Assembly (NCBI RefSeq): GCF_003254395.2
Contig: NC_037645.1
Location: forward strand, 11,531,229-11,595,228
Direction of reading: 5' to 3'
From: Apis mellifera
Lineage: Eukaryota > Arthropoda > Insecta > Hymenoptera > Apidae
DNA: 64,000 nucleotides
How positions within the stretch are numbered: position 1 is the first letter of the stretch; each line of letters starts with the position of its first letter. A program made the translations under genes and the position numbers. Of the stretch, positions 14,901 to 27,084 are shown piece after piece. The notes beneath the pieces are model-generated. The model did not search any database. It was given only the letters and a program-made list of their open reading frames with translations, and was not told where the DNA came from.

Positions 14901-17900
14901 TTCATGAGCAGTGACTGTTGCATTTTCTTCGGACGATGGTTTTTCGGCGATTAAAAGTTTACGTTCAGGTTCTAAAAGGGAGTTCAGTCGCTCAAGTACA
15001 CTATCATCCGCTAAAGAAATTTCATCTATCAAAAAAAAGCCTCCATTTTTCATAGATTTTACTAAAGGACCATCAACCCATTCAAACAATTTCTGATTTT
15101 CTCCATGTTCTCTAACTGGACGAAGACTTCCAAGAAAATCTGAAGCTTCTGTATGCATATGACAATTGACAATACTAAGTTCCTGTTGTCTAATTACAGA
15201 CAATAGTTGACAAACAGTAGTTTTGCCACCCCCTGTTTCACCAATTAAAAGAACTGGTTCTTTGAAATCACAGGCTTTTGAAAGAAGTACTGCCATTTTA
15301 CGCATCTGATATGTCCAAACTAAATGTTCAAATCCTGGAATTTTTTTTGACAAAAGAGATTCCAAAATTGGCTTAGTAACAGTAGAAGTTTTTTCAGAAA
15401 GTGAAAATAGAGCATCTGGATCGACATCTCTTCTTAAATGTTTCTTTAATACTTGTATAATTTCTAAACATTCATCAGGATGACGAACTTTTGAAGAAAG
15501 AACTAAATATCCTTCATCAGCTAAATGTTGACTCCAATCATACAAAGTACCTCCAGTATCGGGTGCGAGATGATATCTTTCAGCCCAACGAAACAAATCT
15601 CTAAGAGTTATAAAACCCTTCTTTCCAGCAAAAGTTGCAGTACTCTTTCTTCGTATTTGAAGTTCTGTCATTACATTGATTACTTGTTTACAATATGTTT
15701 CTGGCATTTTACATCTTTTATGTAAAATTATTTGAAGTTCTTTAGATGGAATTTCATCAAAATGTAACTCAACAAATCTATTTCGAAATGCACGTGATAA
15801 CATTTTTCTTCCACCATATAAACCTGGAGGATTTTGAGTAGCAAATAACATGAAATTATTATGTGCTTTTACAACTTGTTGAGTTTCAGGAATAAACAAT
15901 TCTCTATTATCATCAAGAACTCGGTTCAAAGCTTCTAAAACATCGCTAGGTGCTAAATTTAATTCATCCAAAATTATCCAATATCCTTTTCGCATAGCAT
16001 CTACTAGAACACCCTCTTTAAAGACCAACTTTCCAGTAGAATCAGCTATATAAGTACCAACATATTCTTGCAAATCAGTGTGTTCATGATTATTAATTCT
16101 AACACAGACATGTCCAGAAGCTTTTGCCAAATATGTAATTAAACTAGTTTTTCCAACAGAAGTATCACCTTGCAATAGTACAGGTATTTTACCTATTGAT
16201 ACTACTCGTACCAAATCTTTCAAATTTTGTTTGACTGTTTCTGTAAGAATATAATTTTCTGGAATTTGTGGATCAAGATCACCTTTAGGAATCCAATAGC
16301 CTTCAAAGCAGATAAAACTATCAGCAAAACCATGTGGTCTTGGAATTGGAATTCCAATAATAGCACTCGCATTTTTATCCCCTAAAATAGCTTTTACTAT
16401 CATTTTATGTACTATTGGATAAGAATTACTATCTAGTTGTGTTAGAAAACTTAAACAAAATGCCTCATATAAAGATCTCATTGCATTTGCACAAGGATTT
16501 TGTGCAGATACATTTAAAGCACGACACAAAGTTCTCAAACTATAATGTGGTTTATGCCCAGTTCCATCAAGAAGAGTAATTTCTGCTTCTTTTCTGACAT
16601 TTAAGTAAAATTTGACAATGCTTTCAATTTTTCCTGATGGAAGATTCAAATCATTTAAATATGAACTTATTAAAAGTTGCAAATCTGACTTCTCTATAAG
16701 TTCATCAACAAAAAATTCTGTAAATCTATTTCTCAATCCTACTGGCAAATCTTTTTTACCAACATCTGTTGCAGGATTCATACAAGCAAATATTGCAAAA
16801 TCTTTATGTCTTTTTATAGGTTCTTTATCTCCGCGCTCTAATAAAGATAGAGATCCACAGGATCCTTCCAATAAACCAGAAAGACATTCCAATGTTTCTG
16901 CAGTAGCCAAATTAATTTCATCTAATAAAACCCAATCTCCATTCTTTAATGCTTTTATTAAACTACCTTCTACAAAAGAAAATGCTAAGGAATATTGACT
17001 TTGCACTTGAGATTGAAGTTTTTCTAATTTTTGTGCTACTTTTTCCCATTTCTTTAAAACTTCTACTTCATCTTGATTTTTCATAGATGCTCTCAATCTT
17101 CTCAAAGCAGCATTAGTGCTATGAATCATTAAAGTAGTTAATGTCTTCCATTTTCTTTCTTCAAAGCAATATCCAATATGATTTAAAAATTTTAGATTTG
17201 GTTCAATTGCAAAATATGATCGAAATAAAATTTCAAATTCTTCACGAATTGGAAGGATCAAAAGTTTAAGATCTACTGGTTTATAACCACCAAGTAAATC
17301 TGTACTTTCACTTTGTTGATTCATATTTATTACTATTAATTTATGACCTGTTATTTGCGCAAGATATTGTACACAACTTGTTTTGCCTGTTCCAGTCTCT
17401 CCAACTAAAAGAACTGGCTCTTTTTGAATAATACAACTAGCTATTCGTTCTAAAAGACAAACAGATGGTCTTGTATAAGAAAAATTTGAATTTTTTGATT
17501 CTAATTTAACCCTGTCAGATTTTTTTATTTCTAACTTTGCTCTACCAACAATGAGACATTTTTCGTGAACATTTACAGATGGTTTATATATTTCAGCAAA
17601 AAATTCAGCTTTTGTTTTTACAATACCTAATTTATGTGCTACTGCTATTGCCAAATTTAAACGTTGTACAGAATTTGATATAGAACAACAAAAAACATCT
17701 AAAGAATCTTGAAAGATCTTCAATGCCGAACTAGGTGAAGATACATCAAAATCAATAATAGCTCTGGAACACCACTTAATCAAATCCCTAGTAGAGATTT
17801 GTCTAGAATTTTTCATATTATTCATTTCAATTTCATTTTCATGATTTCCAACAGAAAATAATAAAAATACATCAACAATCCTTGTAGCTACTGTATGTAA

Positions 17901-20402
17901 TACTGGAAATAAAGTTTGAACTATTGTCACGAGTTCTTTTTTTGATAAAGATTCTACATTAACACAAGACCATTCTTTCTGTATTGGTATTTGAAGTGAT
18001 TTTTGTGTTCCTCCAGAAATCAATCTTCTTGTAACAAACAATTGAAATCCACTTTTTATGTGTATTAAATCTCTGTAACCAGGAACTGATAATGTTTTAG
18101 TTTCTACAAGTTGTCCAATTACACTAAGAACATCTGAAGCAGCACAATCAATATCTTCCAAAAGTAGCCATTTGCCAGATAACACAGCTTCAGTCAATAT
18201 CCCTGGTTGCCATAAAAATTCTCCAGGAATATCAGTACATCTGTACATTCCCAATAACATTTTAGAATCTGTTTGATCACCTAATTGTACTTTTGCAAAA
18301 TTTTGCGCATCATGGCCAGTAGCATGCGCTAAAAATTCTACTAATGCAGTCTTTCCTGAACCAACTGCACCTTGTAAACATACACAATTATTTGAAGATA
18401 TTGCAAAAGCCAAGTTTTGCAAGTTTTGTCGTGTAGATGGTACAGGAACAAGATTCAAATTATTTTTACATTTAGATTTTTTAAATACTGGAAGTAATAT
18501 TCCTCCAATAGATACTACTGAAGGTACATCAAAAATTTGATCTATTTCTTTGGTATCTTCAAATGTTATATTATTTTTATTAATTTCTTTACTTTCAGTA
18601 GAGAATTGTTGAATTTTTGAAAGGAAATCATTTGCACAAGATAAATAGCAAGATTCCGACATTCCTAACACAATAGCAATGCAATTTATCGCTATCCTGA
18701 AAAATAATTAAAAATTATTTTTATACATTCCTTTTATAAACATTTATTGTCTAAATTTAATCATTTATTATTATTTAATTTTATATAACTTACCATCTAA
18801 CACCTTCATCTTCATGAATTAAATATTTATAAAATTTAGACCAATTCCATATGTGTTTAAAATGCATTGAAGCACTACATAGAATATCATAACAGGCAGT
18901 TACTAAATCATAATCAGATACTTCTACAAAAGATATTATTTTTCGTTTATTACGTCGTTTTGAAGATGGACTATAATCAACTTCTATAGATTCAAATGGA
19001 GCTGGATTTAACTCAAAATAATGTAGAACAAATCTGTAATAAAATAATATCAATTTACTTTTTTTATTATCCAAATATATTTTTTATATTAATTTCATAA
19101 ATTTTTTTATGTATTTTTATATTTAATTAATATTTTTTATTAATATATTTAATCACTTAAATATTTAAATTATTTGTTTGAACTGCATTGATAATATTGC
19201 TAAAAAAACACACAAAATACTATATTATAAAAAGCTTTAATTTTTTCCAAATATATTTTACATTCATTACATATTTTAAGAATAAATAATTTTAAATTCA
19301 AGTAGTAAAAAAAGTCTAATAAATTGAAAAATATTTGAAAATTATTATTTGCATCCTTGTATGAATTTCTCCACTCTTCAATATTCAACCTAAAATATTG
19401 TGGAACACAGAAAAATTATAATGTTAAATAAAATACCATTTCATATAAAATAAATTTATTTAAAAATATGAGAAGATAATTATTAAATAGTAATAATAAT
19501 AATAACTTTGTATATTGATATAAAAAAATACATTATATAATAGGAAAATATAAATATAAAATATAAAATATTATAATAGAATTATAAAAATATACATACA
19601 TTAACAGATCTTGATTTTTGCAAAGTAATTTTCCTAAAATGACAGAATTTAATTTATGAAGTGAATCTCCATCATCAAAAGAAATTTTTTCCATTGAGAT
19701 ACTTGTAGAGATTAATATAGGCAATAATTGTGGAAAACATTCAGCAACATCTTCTGTAGATTTTGGATTCATTAAGAATTCACACAAAATATCTAAAATT
19801 CTTTTGTACTCATCTTTGTTTGGTTCCTATAATATAATTACATCATATTATGTATAACAATTTTAAATTAATAAAGATAATACATAAGTTAATATAATAA
19901 ATTTTTGTAAATATTATTTAATAAATCATTTCAATGCATACAGCCAAATATATAAATCTGAATATAAATAATATATAAAAAAATAAAAGAAATTTTCTAT
20001 TTTTTTATAAATTTTCATATATAACTTATATATTATATTCATTCATTAAACATAATAATTTTCATTAAATTCATCAAAAAGATATTATATATTGGAAATT
20101 AAAGATACTGTTTTCTTTTAATATATTGTAATTAAATGAAAATAATATTAAAAAAAATTTATTATTAGAAATAATAACATATAAAAAAAAATATAAGTAA
20201 AATTTATAGAATAAAAAATAATAACAACAGAAAAAAATAAGAATAAAGAAAATGTTAAATACGATGTTTACAAACTAAAAGAATATATTTAAAATATTTA
20301 AAAAAAAATGTTCATACTTACTTTATCAATCTCAAAAGACGCAAGTTTCTCAGCATAATTTTTCTTTTTCTTAATAAAAGTTGTCAAACTTTGTAAAAAC
20401 AT
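11932..20402 (-). CDS. MDN1: Midasin (MDN1/Rea1), N-terminal part; 3' exons missing from window
   Basis: Midasin is the dynein-like AAA+ ATPase of the nucleolus and nucleoplasm that strips assembly factors from pre-60S ribosomal particles. Seven minus-strand exons (5' to 3': 20322-20402, 19600-19826, 18794-19033, 13848-18696, 12640-12939, 12295-12519, 11932-12060) join at GT-AG sites with consistent phases into 6051 nt, or 2017 codons, without a stop. The start MFLQSLTTFIKKKK is the first ATG of the first exon. Residues 1 to about 280 are the helical N-terminal region. AAA1 to AAA5 follow in the large exon, and the Walker A of AAA6 (GGSGTGKSS, about residue 1976) is in the last exon. That exon ends at LGGFEQ before a consensus GTAAGT donor. 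Midasins are usually about 4,900-5,600 residues, so the rest of AAA6, the linker, the acidic region and the MIDAS domain are absent. None of it is found between here and the left edge. An open frame at 19200-19388 was excluded because the flanking exons join in phase and in family order without it. Confidence 0.93.
12940..13847 (-). other. Midasin intron 4 (908 bp) with a GC-richer core
   Basis: The longest of the six midasin introns seen here. It is AT-rich except for about 13590-13680, which has mixed composition and a CTCF-like motif on the minus strand. No snoRNA box C/D or H/ACA structure could be established by eye. Confidence 0.75.
13625..13636 (-). promoter_or_regulatory. CTCF-consensus match in midasin intron
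   Basis: The minus strand reads CCACTAGATGGC, which matches the CTCF core CCASYAGRKGGC at all 12 positions. It lies in a short GC-richer block inside an AT-rich intron. A single 12-base match is weak evidence of binding. Confidence 0.3.
13848..18696 (-). CDS. MDN1: Midasin giant exon: AAA1-AAA5
   Basis: This 4849-nt exon is open throughout and encodes about residues 184-1799 of the joined protein. Five AAA+ modules can be read. Walker A motifs: GAVGSGKT (about 292), GETGTGKTS (about 615), GDTSVGKTS (about 1026), GETGGGKTT (about 1335) and GSPGVGKTS (about 1663). Walker B motifs: LLLEDID (about 360), VLLDEIN (about 772), WIILDELN (about 1089), FFLIDEIS (about 1403) and WILLDELN (about 1729). 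NRF motifs of the second region of homology follow in AAA2-AAA5 (LRNRFTE, FRNRFVE, LRNRFTE, FLNRFTQ). AAA1 lacks such an NRF, as expected for a degenerate first module. The QLGDQTDSKMLLGMY segment after the AAA1 Walker A is strongly midasin-specific. The exon is bounded by a TTTTTCAG acceptor at the 5' side and a GTAAGA donor at the 3' side. Such a long exon beside short ones could reflect intron loss. Confidence 0.95.
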
Positions 20403-21059
20403 CTTTGAAAATATAAAATTAAATCACATGTGCAATTCTGGATAAACGTTGAAATCAATGAGAAATAACCACGTGTTTTTGACGGCACGAATTGAAGTTA
20501 GTTTTTAAGGATTACAATACTGTGCAAAAAATCTCTAGAATATTTTTGTACTAGATACTATATAGAATTGAGTTCGTTAATAAATATCAAAGTAAGATCA
20601 ATTAATATTTACATTAAAAATATAATTTTATTAAAAAAGAAAAATAAATAAATTTATATCGTCTACATATTTTTTTTCCCAAAAAATGGGAAAATCATAT
20701 CATCATTTAACTTTTTTTATACAAATTCGAAATGTAAACATTCTAATAACGTCAAAATTTAAATAAAATAATAATAAAATATTTTATTATACGCATAATT
20801 TTTTATTTATTATTTGTATACTTTTACATTATCATTATCATTTGTATATTTATACATTTATATTATCAATTTCAAATTATAAATTATTTCAAAATTAAAT
20901 AATTTATAGAAAATAATTTTATTTACAAAATTTTTTGAAACAAATAAACAAAAATTTTTTTACATGTTGCAATACAAATTATATATAAATTGAAATTACA
21001 TTTTATATAAAAATATTATGCTTAATGTAGATTTATTTATATAACATAATTGATTAATA
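20403..21059. other. Spacer between PSMG4 and midasin
   Basis: About 657 bp of AT-rich DNA between the PSMG4 stop and the midasin start, both on the minus strand. It should contain the midasin promoter and 5' UTR (the less AT-rich part, about 20403-20520) and the PSMG4 3' end, where a reverse-complement AATAAA sits at about 21032-21037. Confidence 0.6.
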
Positions 21060-21449
21060 TTAAATTAAAAAATCAGGATGTAAATTAAGTTCATCTCGTA
21101 GTCTTTTTTCAATAAGTAGTAAAGATAAATTATTAAGATTAAAAATATTAAAACTGATGTAAACAGGCATTGAAAGTTTTTTTGAAAGTCTTTTAGCAAG
21201 ATTACTCGAACAATCATTGAAGATTGATCCCATTATCTTTGTTGTAACTGGTTCCTTTTCATACGGTGATTTAATTGCAAAAGACAAATCATTCATAGTA
21301 TTATCATTATAATTACCCACCCACACATAAAGAGAATCTTCCATTTTAATCATATGATAAACAATTGACAAGTCACCAATTTGTGCCATAAATTCATGAA
21401 ATTTCAAATCGCATTGGCTTTTTACCATTTCTTCTGATTGATTCTCCAT
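21060..21449 (-). CDS. PSMG4: Proteasome assembly chaperone 4 (PSMG4/PAC4)
   Basis: An intronless 129-residue frame starting MENQSEEMVK and ending in LHPDFLI. PAC4 works with PAC3 as a heterodimer that guides assembly of the 20S proteasome alpha-ring in the cytosol. The length (family about 120-130 residues) and the order of conserved blocks fit. The N-terminal strand region LKFHEFMAQIGD leads into MEDSLYVWVG, the family's DSL-WVG signature. A middle block with a variable loop follows, then SSNLAKRLSKKLSMPVYISF, the LA-RL-KK helix followed by a V-hydrophobic-S strand, and finally LLIEKRLRDEL at the C-terminal helix. It is transcribed toward midasin, with its start about 1 kb upstream of the midasin start. 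The first ATG was used; the few bases upstream contain no in-frame alternative that adds conserved sequence. Sequence divergence in this family is high, so the call rests on the combination of blocks rather than on overall identity. Confidence 0.88.
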   Translation of the reverse strand: MENQSEEMVKSQCDLKFHEFMAQIGDLSIVYHMIKMEDSLYVWVGNYNDNTMNDLSFAIKSPYEKEPVTTKIMGSIFNDCSSNLAKRLSKKLSMPVYISFNIFNLNNLSLLLIEKRLRDELNLHPDFLI

Positions 21450-22923
21450 ATTTTCTTCAGACTATTGTTAAATTGTTATTCAGCACTTTTGTTATAATTT
21501 TAAAACTTGCTGATCTTGTAGAACGTAACCTCAAAGTATTAAATTATATTTACCAATAATAAATATTATACGATATATTATGCGATATACGTGAAATATA
21601 AGATATATATTTCTAATCTATTTTGAACTTTTTTTTTAAATTAGAAGATAAACAAGATTAACTTTCAAAATTAGACACAAAGTACAATATAATTACATAC
21701 AGAAACAGTTTCTTGAGCGCGTAAATTTTGCAGAGCAAGTTTAAATAGAGCAAATAAGAGATAAGAGAAAGATAGAAATAGTATAAAATATGATTATCAA
21801 TACCATCTTTTGAGCGTTAAAGACATCTTTTCAACAGTAGAAGATAGATAACAAATAAGATAGAATAAAAATTGAAAATTATGATCATATTTTTGAAGGT
21901 AAAAGATATTTCTTCGAAGATAAGGCAGAGTAGAAATTAAAAGTCAGCGCCATCTCTTGAATATTGGATAAGTTCTCATCAAAAGATAAAGTAGAACAAT
22001 TGATAATAAATACCATCTCTTGAGTTTTTAAAAAGTTCTTTTTTTAACACTCAAGAGATGGCTTTCATAATCAATTCTTATTCTATCTCTATCTTCCTTC
22101 TACTATTTATTCTTCTTGTCTATATATAAATTTTATTTACGATACTCTAGAGATGGCGGTAATTCTCTAATTTTTACTTTATCTTTATCCTTCTTTCGCT
22201 ATTGACTTTCCTTATCTATTCTTACCCTCGATACGTAATCAGAAACGAAGCACGAGATATTAATTGAACACATTTTTATCATTTTTGTTTCAAAGGTTCA
22301 ATATACTCTCGAAGCATAGGAGAATTATAACGTGTTATAATAATATATTGATTACATACATTTACAAGATATATTTGAAAAATGAAAAGTGAAAGCACAA
22401 GAGCAATACGATATGAATATAAATTAAAACAGTGCCGCCAGATACTATATGTCAATTTTTAAATTAAACGTTTAAAATTATTTTCTCAAAAAATTATATT
22501 TTATTTTTATTGTATATCAATTTTATAAAATAACAAGTTAATTATAATGTAAATTGTTAAATTATTTAAATAAGCACTTTTTCAAATTTCATTACTTATA
22601 TATTCACATTGCGTACATTCATATTACAATATTAAAATATTGTAACAGTTTTATTTTATTATTATTAAAATTTAAAAAATACTCTTTTTTTTTTACATTA
22701 AATTTCGTATAATTAAAAGGTACTCGAACATTGGTATTCTGGATAAATTATAAAATCAAAATGATTTTTAATATACGTTTACGTCAAAAAGTATGAAAAA
22801 ATAATGAAATTAATTTTAAATCACCCTATATGATAGTTACATAGCTAGCGAGGCTTATTGATATACCTGCACCAAAATCACCTGCATGTGCAGTGAGCTG
22901 TATACCTAAGCCTCTAAACGGTC
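21450..22923. other. AT-rich intergenic DNA with inverted and degenerate direct repeats
   Basis: Upstream flank of PSMG4, with no gene seen. Around 21770-22200, variants of a CCATCTCTTGAG motif recur on both strands and form an inverted repeat (listed separately). A more mixed stretch at 22836-22923 just before the next ORF could be promoter or 5' UTR. Confidence 0.6.
21985..22090. repeat. Imperfect inverted repeat centred on a perfect 13-bp hairpin
   Basis: CCATCTCTTGAGT at 22013-22025 is exactly complementary to ACTCAAGAGATGG at 22049-22061, with a 23-nt AT-rich loop. Beyond the perfect core the flanks remain partly complementary for roughly 30 more bases on each side. Variants of the motif occur further left at about 21808 and 21950. 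It may be a small foldback element remnant. Confidence 0.65.
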
Positions 22924-23124
22924 GTGGCGCGTATAATTTATGAATTATTATTTTGTACTATAATGTTGGCCCCACTGTACGCGGGGCTGTTTCAAGCCGC
23001 ACCAATGGGGAGTCCCATCTTGTTGGAAACTGAGATAAAAAGCATTCCCATTGGCGTAACATCTTCAAAAACCACTCGAGATGAGTATAAAGACAAATTG
23101 TGCACCGCGTACACGTATGAGTGA
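22924..23124 (+). CDS. Secreted-protein-like ORF without upstream ATG (possible first exon or decayed gene)
   Basis: A compact frame of mixed composition stands out in AT-rich DNA. Read from a GTG at 22924 it begins ARIIYELLFCTIMLAPLYAG, a good signal-peptide-like stretch, then a hydrophilic region (SSKTTRDEYKDK) and a TGA stop. There is no ATG before 22963. Starting at that ATG gives 53 residues with only a short hydrophobic lead (MLAPLYAGLFQAAP). The last codons contain a near-ideal splice donor (GTATGAGT, after TACAC), so the natural product may splice to an unknown downstream exon. An in-frame TAA at about 22915 prevents extension upstream. I do not recognise the protein. It may be a first coding exon, a gene with a lost start codon, or chance. 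Confidence 0.3.
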   Translation: MARIIYELLFCTIMLAPLYAGLFQAAPMGSPILLETEIKSIPIGVTSSKTTRDEYKDKLCTAYTYE

Positions 23125-24590
23125 TTTGATTTAAATTGTATTTCGCATTTTATCTTGCACATATTACGAATTTTTAATATTATACAATCGTGCGATAAAT
23201 TTAAGATTTATTTAAATTTTAAAATATTTAAATTATTTTTTCTTTTTTTTTTTTTTTTTATTTAATTTTTGCGTTCAAATAAAAAAAACTATCTCCCTTA
23301 ATTTCTTTGAAAAAAAAAACTTGACGGTAAGGAGGATATAATAACTATAGTCATTGATCATAAAAAGCAAAAGGATTAACTTTATAATAACTTATTAATC
23401 TCGAATTGATTAAAGACACTAATAATTTAAATGAAATAATTTGAAATCGATTTTTTAAATTAATTTAATACCTCGTAAGATATTAAAAAACTATGTTTAA
23501 AACCAATACCAATAATTTTATTATTACACGTATAAATATTATCATCAAAATATAAAGTACTTGTATATTTTGAAATCATTTCTAAATTTTTAAACTTATA
23601 ATTGGATTTCTAGCCGTTAATTCTCACTGTTAATTCCCCTGTGCATGCTGTTGCTACGTGCTAACATGCGCGTAATACGAACGACTTTTAAAAATGATGC
23701 GTCATAATTTATATTCTGCGATTCCATATCTCAATACATTTTTATTTTATTGTAAAAGGTAAGTAAATATTTAATACTATTGTTAACATATCTACATGTT
23801 TCATTATTACACCCATTAACGTTGATCATAATTTATTACAAATGAAATTTGTCATTGTACCTTTTAGATAATAAAGAAACACGTAATGGTAAAGATTTCA
23901 TATGAAATGTCCCATGAACCATAATAAGACATATGTAAGTAAGTACGTAAATATATATCCGTGAAATCATTCTGACAGCTGACAAGTTTGGTTACCGACA
24001 TACCAACATGTTAGTCATGCCCATTACTTTTCAAGAAGAATGCTTTTTGAATTACACGTTTATGATTAATAACTATAGATATTGAAATAAATTTCTATGA
24101 AAAGATGTGGAAATTAAAAGAAAAGAAAAGAAAAGAAAAAAAAAAAATATCTATTTTCATTCATATATTAATTTCCAATTACAGATATCGTACTGTAATA
24201 ACTTTCAACAGTCGGAATGAATGAATTTCTCTTGTATCGCCTGTAGCTTTTACATCATTATACATAGTACACAACACAATCCAAATCCCCGATCCTTGTC
24301 CAATAAATTATCCAAAATTAATATACAAAATCCTCATCCGAATAAATTAAATTATTATTAATTCTCTCCCCCCTCTCATAATCATCCCAATAATCGACGA
24401 AAAAATTTTCATCAAAAATTCTCGTCTCTGCCTCATCTCGAATATTCGATATTCGATGAGCCCTATCGAAAACGAGAAGAGAGACAGAGAAAGAGAGATA
24501 ATCGAATACCGAAAGACTTTATTCGAAAAATTCTCTCTCTCTCTCTCTCGAGAAAAAGAGATCGATCGAATCTCATCGAAATGAGCGCGA
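23125..24590. other. AT-rich DNA, no gene seen
   Basis: Homopolymer and AAAAG-type runs with no recognisable exon. If the preceding ORF is a first exon, this would be intron. Confidence 0.6.
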
Positions 24591-24639
24591 TGTCGTCTCG
24601 ACTCGAGCGAGAGAAAAAGATTGCCCCGCTCCTTAGGCA

Positions 24640-24965
24640 ACCTAACCTAACGTAACTTACTTTAACCCACCGTACGAGTGCCGTCTCGATCCGTTGGTAA
24701 GATCTCGGTCGATAGTTACGCCAATGGGGTGAAACGAGGCGGCAGAAAGAGCGAGAAGGAGCGAGGCTGGACGGAGGTGGGGGTAGGAGTAGGAGAGGAG
24801 TGCGCGGCAGGGAGATGGCGCGGCAGGTAGAGGCCGAGGGTCTCGGCCCGTGTATACTATAATTACGAGTAACTCAGCCACATTTGCGTTGATCCGACAC
24901 CTTAAAGATAACATTTAGCGGCCCCTTTTATCTCCGCGGCAAACAAACCAATTTATACCTCAGCT
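24640..24965. promoter_or_regulatory. GC-rich island, candidate promoter or conserved element
   Basis: A sharply GC-richer block starting at an AACCTAACCTAACG tract, with non-repetitive sequence at about 24850-24965 that includes a TAATTACGAG core, CCGCGGC and AACCAATTT. No reading frame is convincing. A consensus donor-like GTAAGAT occurs at 24694, so a noncoding first exon is possible. Its function is inferred only from composition contrast with the surroundings. Confidence 0.3.
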
Positions 24966-27060
24966 CGCTTTGTGCCTGCCTCCATCTCCCTCGCTCCAAC
25001 CCGCGGCCCACTCTCTCTGTCCCTCTCTGTCTTCGAAAAAAAAAGTCCCGCCCCGAACTGCGAATTAGGAGCATCCTTCTCCTCCTTTTCCACCACCTTC
25101 CTTCCACTCTCCTCTCTTCCTCCTTTCTTCGCTTCCTCTCCTCGCTTCCTCTCCACGCCCGTTCCTCTCCCTTCTCGATGTGTCCTTGATCCTGTTCCTA
25201 GCCTCTTCCTCTCTCGCGTTCTCGAACGAGATAGAGTTTAGACGTAGTCGGTAGGCGGTTTGTTGTACTCTCTCCTTAGAGGAGCGTAGTACAATTGTTT
25301 CCTATTTCGTTCGAATTTTTTTTTTTTAATTTCTAAAAAATAAATTAACTTATTGACACACACATATATATATATATATATATATTTTATTTGCAGTGTG
25401 TAAAAAAAAAAAAAATTAAAGAATGGATGGAATAATATGTGGAGAAGGGACGAGGATGGAAATTAATCAGGTTCTGGAGTGGATCGTTATTTCTATTATC
25501 CCTCCTCCTCGGTCGTGGCCAAGTTTCTCGGCGTAGAGAGGACTTTCTCAAATTTCACGTGTATTATTTACTCAATTCGTCACGGATCTTCCCTCTTGCT
25601 GGCCTTCCTAATAGACGGCCGGACGGAGTCAGTCAATGCCTAATGAATTACTTATCGCTCAGGGTGGATCGAAGAGGAGCGAGAAAAGGGAGGGCGAGGG
25701 AGTTTGATTAATGATTACGGTTCTTCTCCTTCTTCCTCACGGTTTAACATCTGAGATTCCGCTCCTTTTATTTCCTTCTATTATCGGCTCCCACTGTAAA
25801 CTTATTAAACCTCCTTACATTTTGTACTGAATTGTTGTTACAAAATGATAATTTATACAACGTAATAATAATTTAATGGGGAAGGGAAGGAATTGCACGC
25901 GATTCGAATTTGAGTTTCGAAATTGAAAAAGAGGGGGGGAAGGGGGGATTGGACAAAACAATTGGGTTTTGAAAAAATCGAAATGGCCTATTTTTCCTTT
26001 CCCTTTTCCCCCAAATCGTCGATTCGTCGAACAATTTCGAAAACACCCTGTAGATATATGAGAATCTAAAAATCTTTTAGATAGGAAATAATATTCGATT
26101 ATAACTATTATACACAGAGAGACTTTTAAGCTGTTTCAATGGAAACTAATTAACTTTATGGCTAATGTAAAGCTATTTAATAGCAATGGAACACAACTTT
26201 AGAAATGCATAAAAACAAGAATGATTTTACATTTTTTAACAAAGAGATGCGTAATTTTATACTGATTATGTATGTACGTACTTGTTTGATCTTGTACGGG
26301 AGTGGAGGATAAGGAAGAGGAAGGAGGAGAGATGGGCGCGGGGAGGAGGGAGAGGGGTCGTTAGAGATACAATCTCCGGAATCGCCGATCAAAACCTTGA
26401 AATCAGATCCCACGGTTGTGATTATGGCATCATGACCGGTAATGGGATCGTATTCTCCTCCCTGAAATTTTATTACTTTCGACGTTTGCCGCGATCTACG
26501 CGATCCCACGTATTCCGAATTTTCATCTATCTATCTCTCTTCCGTCCCCTCCCCTCCTCCGCTTTCGATCTCTATCTTGCGTCGAACGCGTAAAGTTTTC
26601 TTATGTCTCTTATGAATCTCTTCTTCTTCTTCTTCTTCTTCTTCTTCTTCTTCTTCTTCGTCGATAATTTCGTGTTTTAACAAGTCTTCGTGGATTCGAA
26701 GGAAGAAGTCGATTCTAGAAGCGAAAACAAACGTTGAGAGCGAGAGAAAGAGAGAGAGGGAAGGCTGTCTCCGTCGCACCGCCGCCTCGCTCTATCTCCG
26801 TCTCGTTTCATCCAACGGAAACTTCAATCGCTCGTAACTTGACAAAATAAGACTCGATCGATAAGTTCGTACCGACACCACAATTTTTCCGTTTGTTCTG
26901 ATCGACTCTTTCAATGATGCAATTAACATTTATTGGAGAGAAGTCGGCCACGAGAATTTTAATTATAAGAGTTATAATTATGTAATCACGTTTTATAACT
27001 TGGAGAGTTAATTTTTTTTTTTTTTTTTTTTTTTTTTTATATATCAACGAAATATCGATT
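24966..27060. other. Polypyrimidine/polypurine-rich DNA, no gene seen
   Basis: CT-rich and GA-rich tracts, poly-T and a CTT microsatellite. A stem-loop at 25263-25294 pairs TTGTACT with AGTACAA and CTCC with GGAG. The open frames follow purine or pyrimidine runs and have low-complexity translations. Confidence 0.6.
26619..26659. repeat. (CTT)n microsatellite
   Basis: About 13 uninterrupted CTT units. The minus strand reads them as polyglutamate, which accounts for the acidic ORF there. Confidence 0.95.
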
Positions 27061-27084
27061 TAAAAGGGATGAAACTTTAACTTT

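Noticed and set aside
14270..16998. Plus-strand frames of 60-128 codons over the midasin exon
   Set aside because: Antisense shadows of the midasin coding exon with no independent motif.
19200..19388. Minus-strand 62-codon frame between midasin exons 2 and 3
   Set aside because: Exon 19600-19826 joins exon 18794-19033 directly in phase (AT plus A) and in family order. Including this frame would break the phase and add an AT-rich, unconserved insert.
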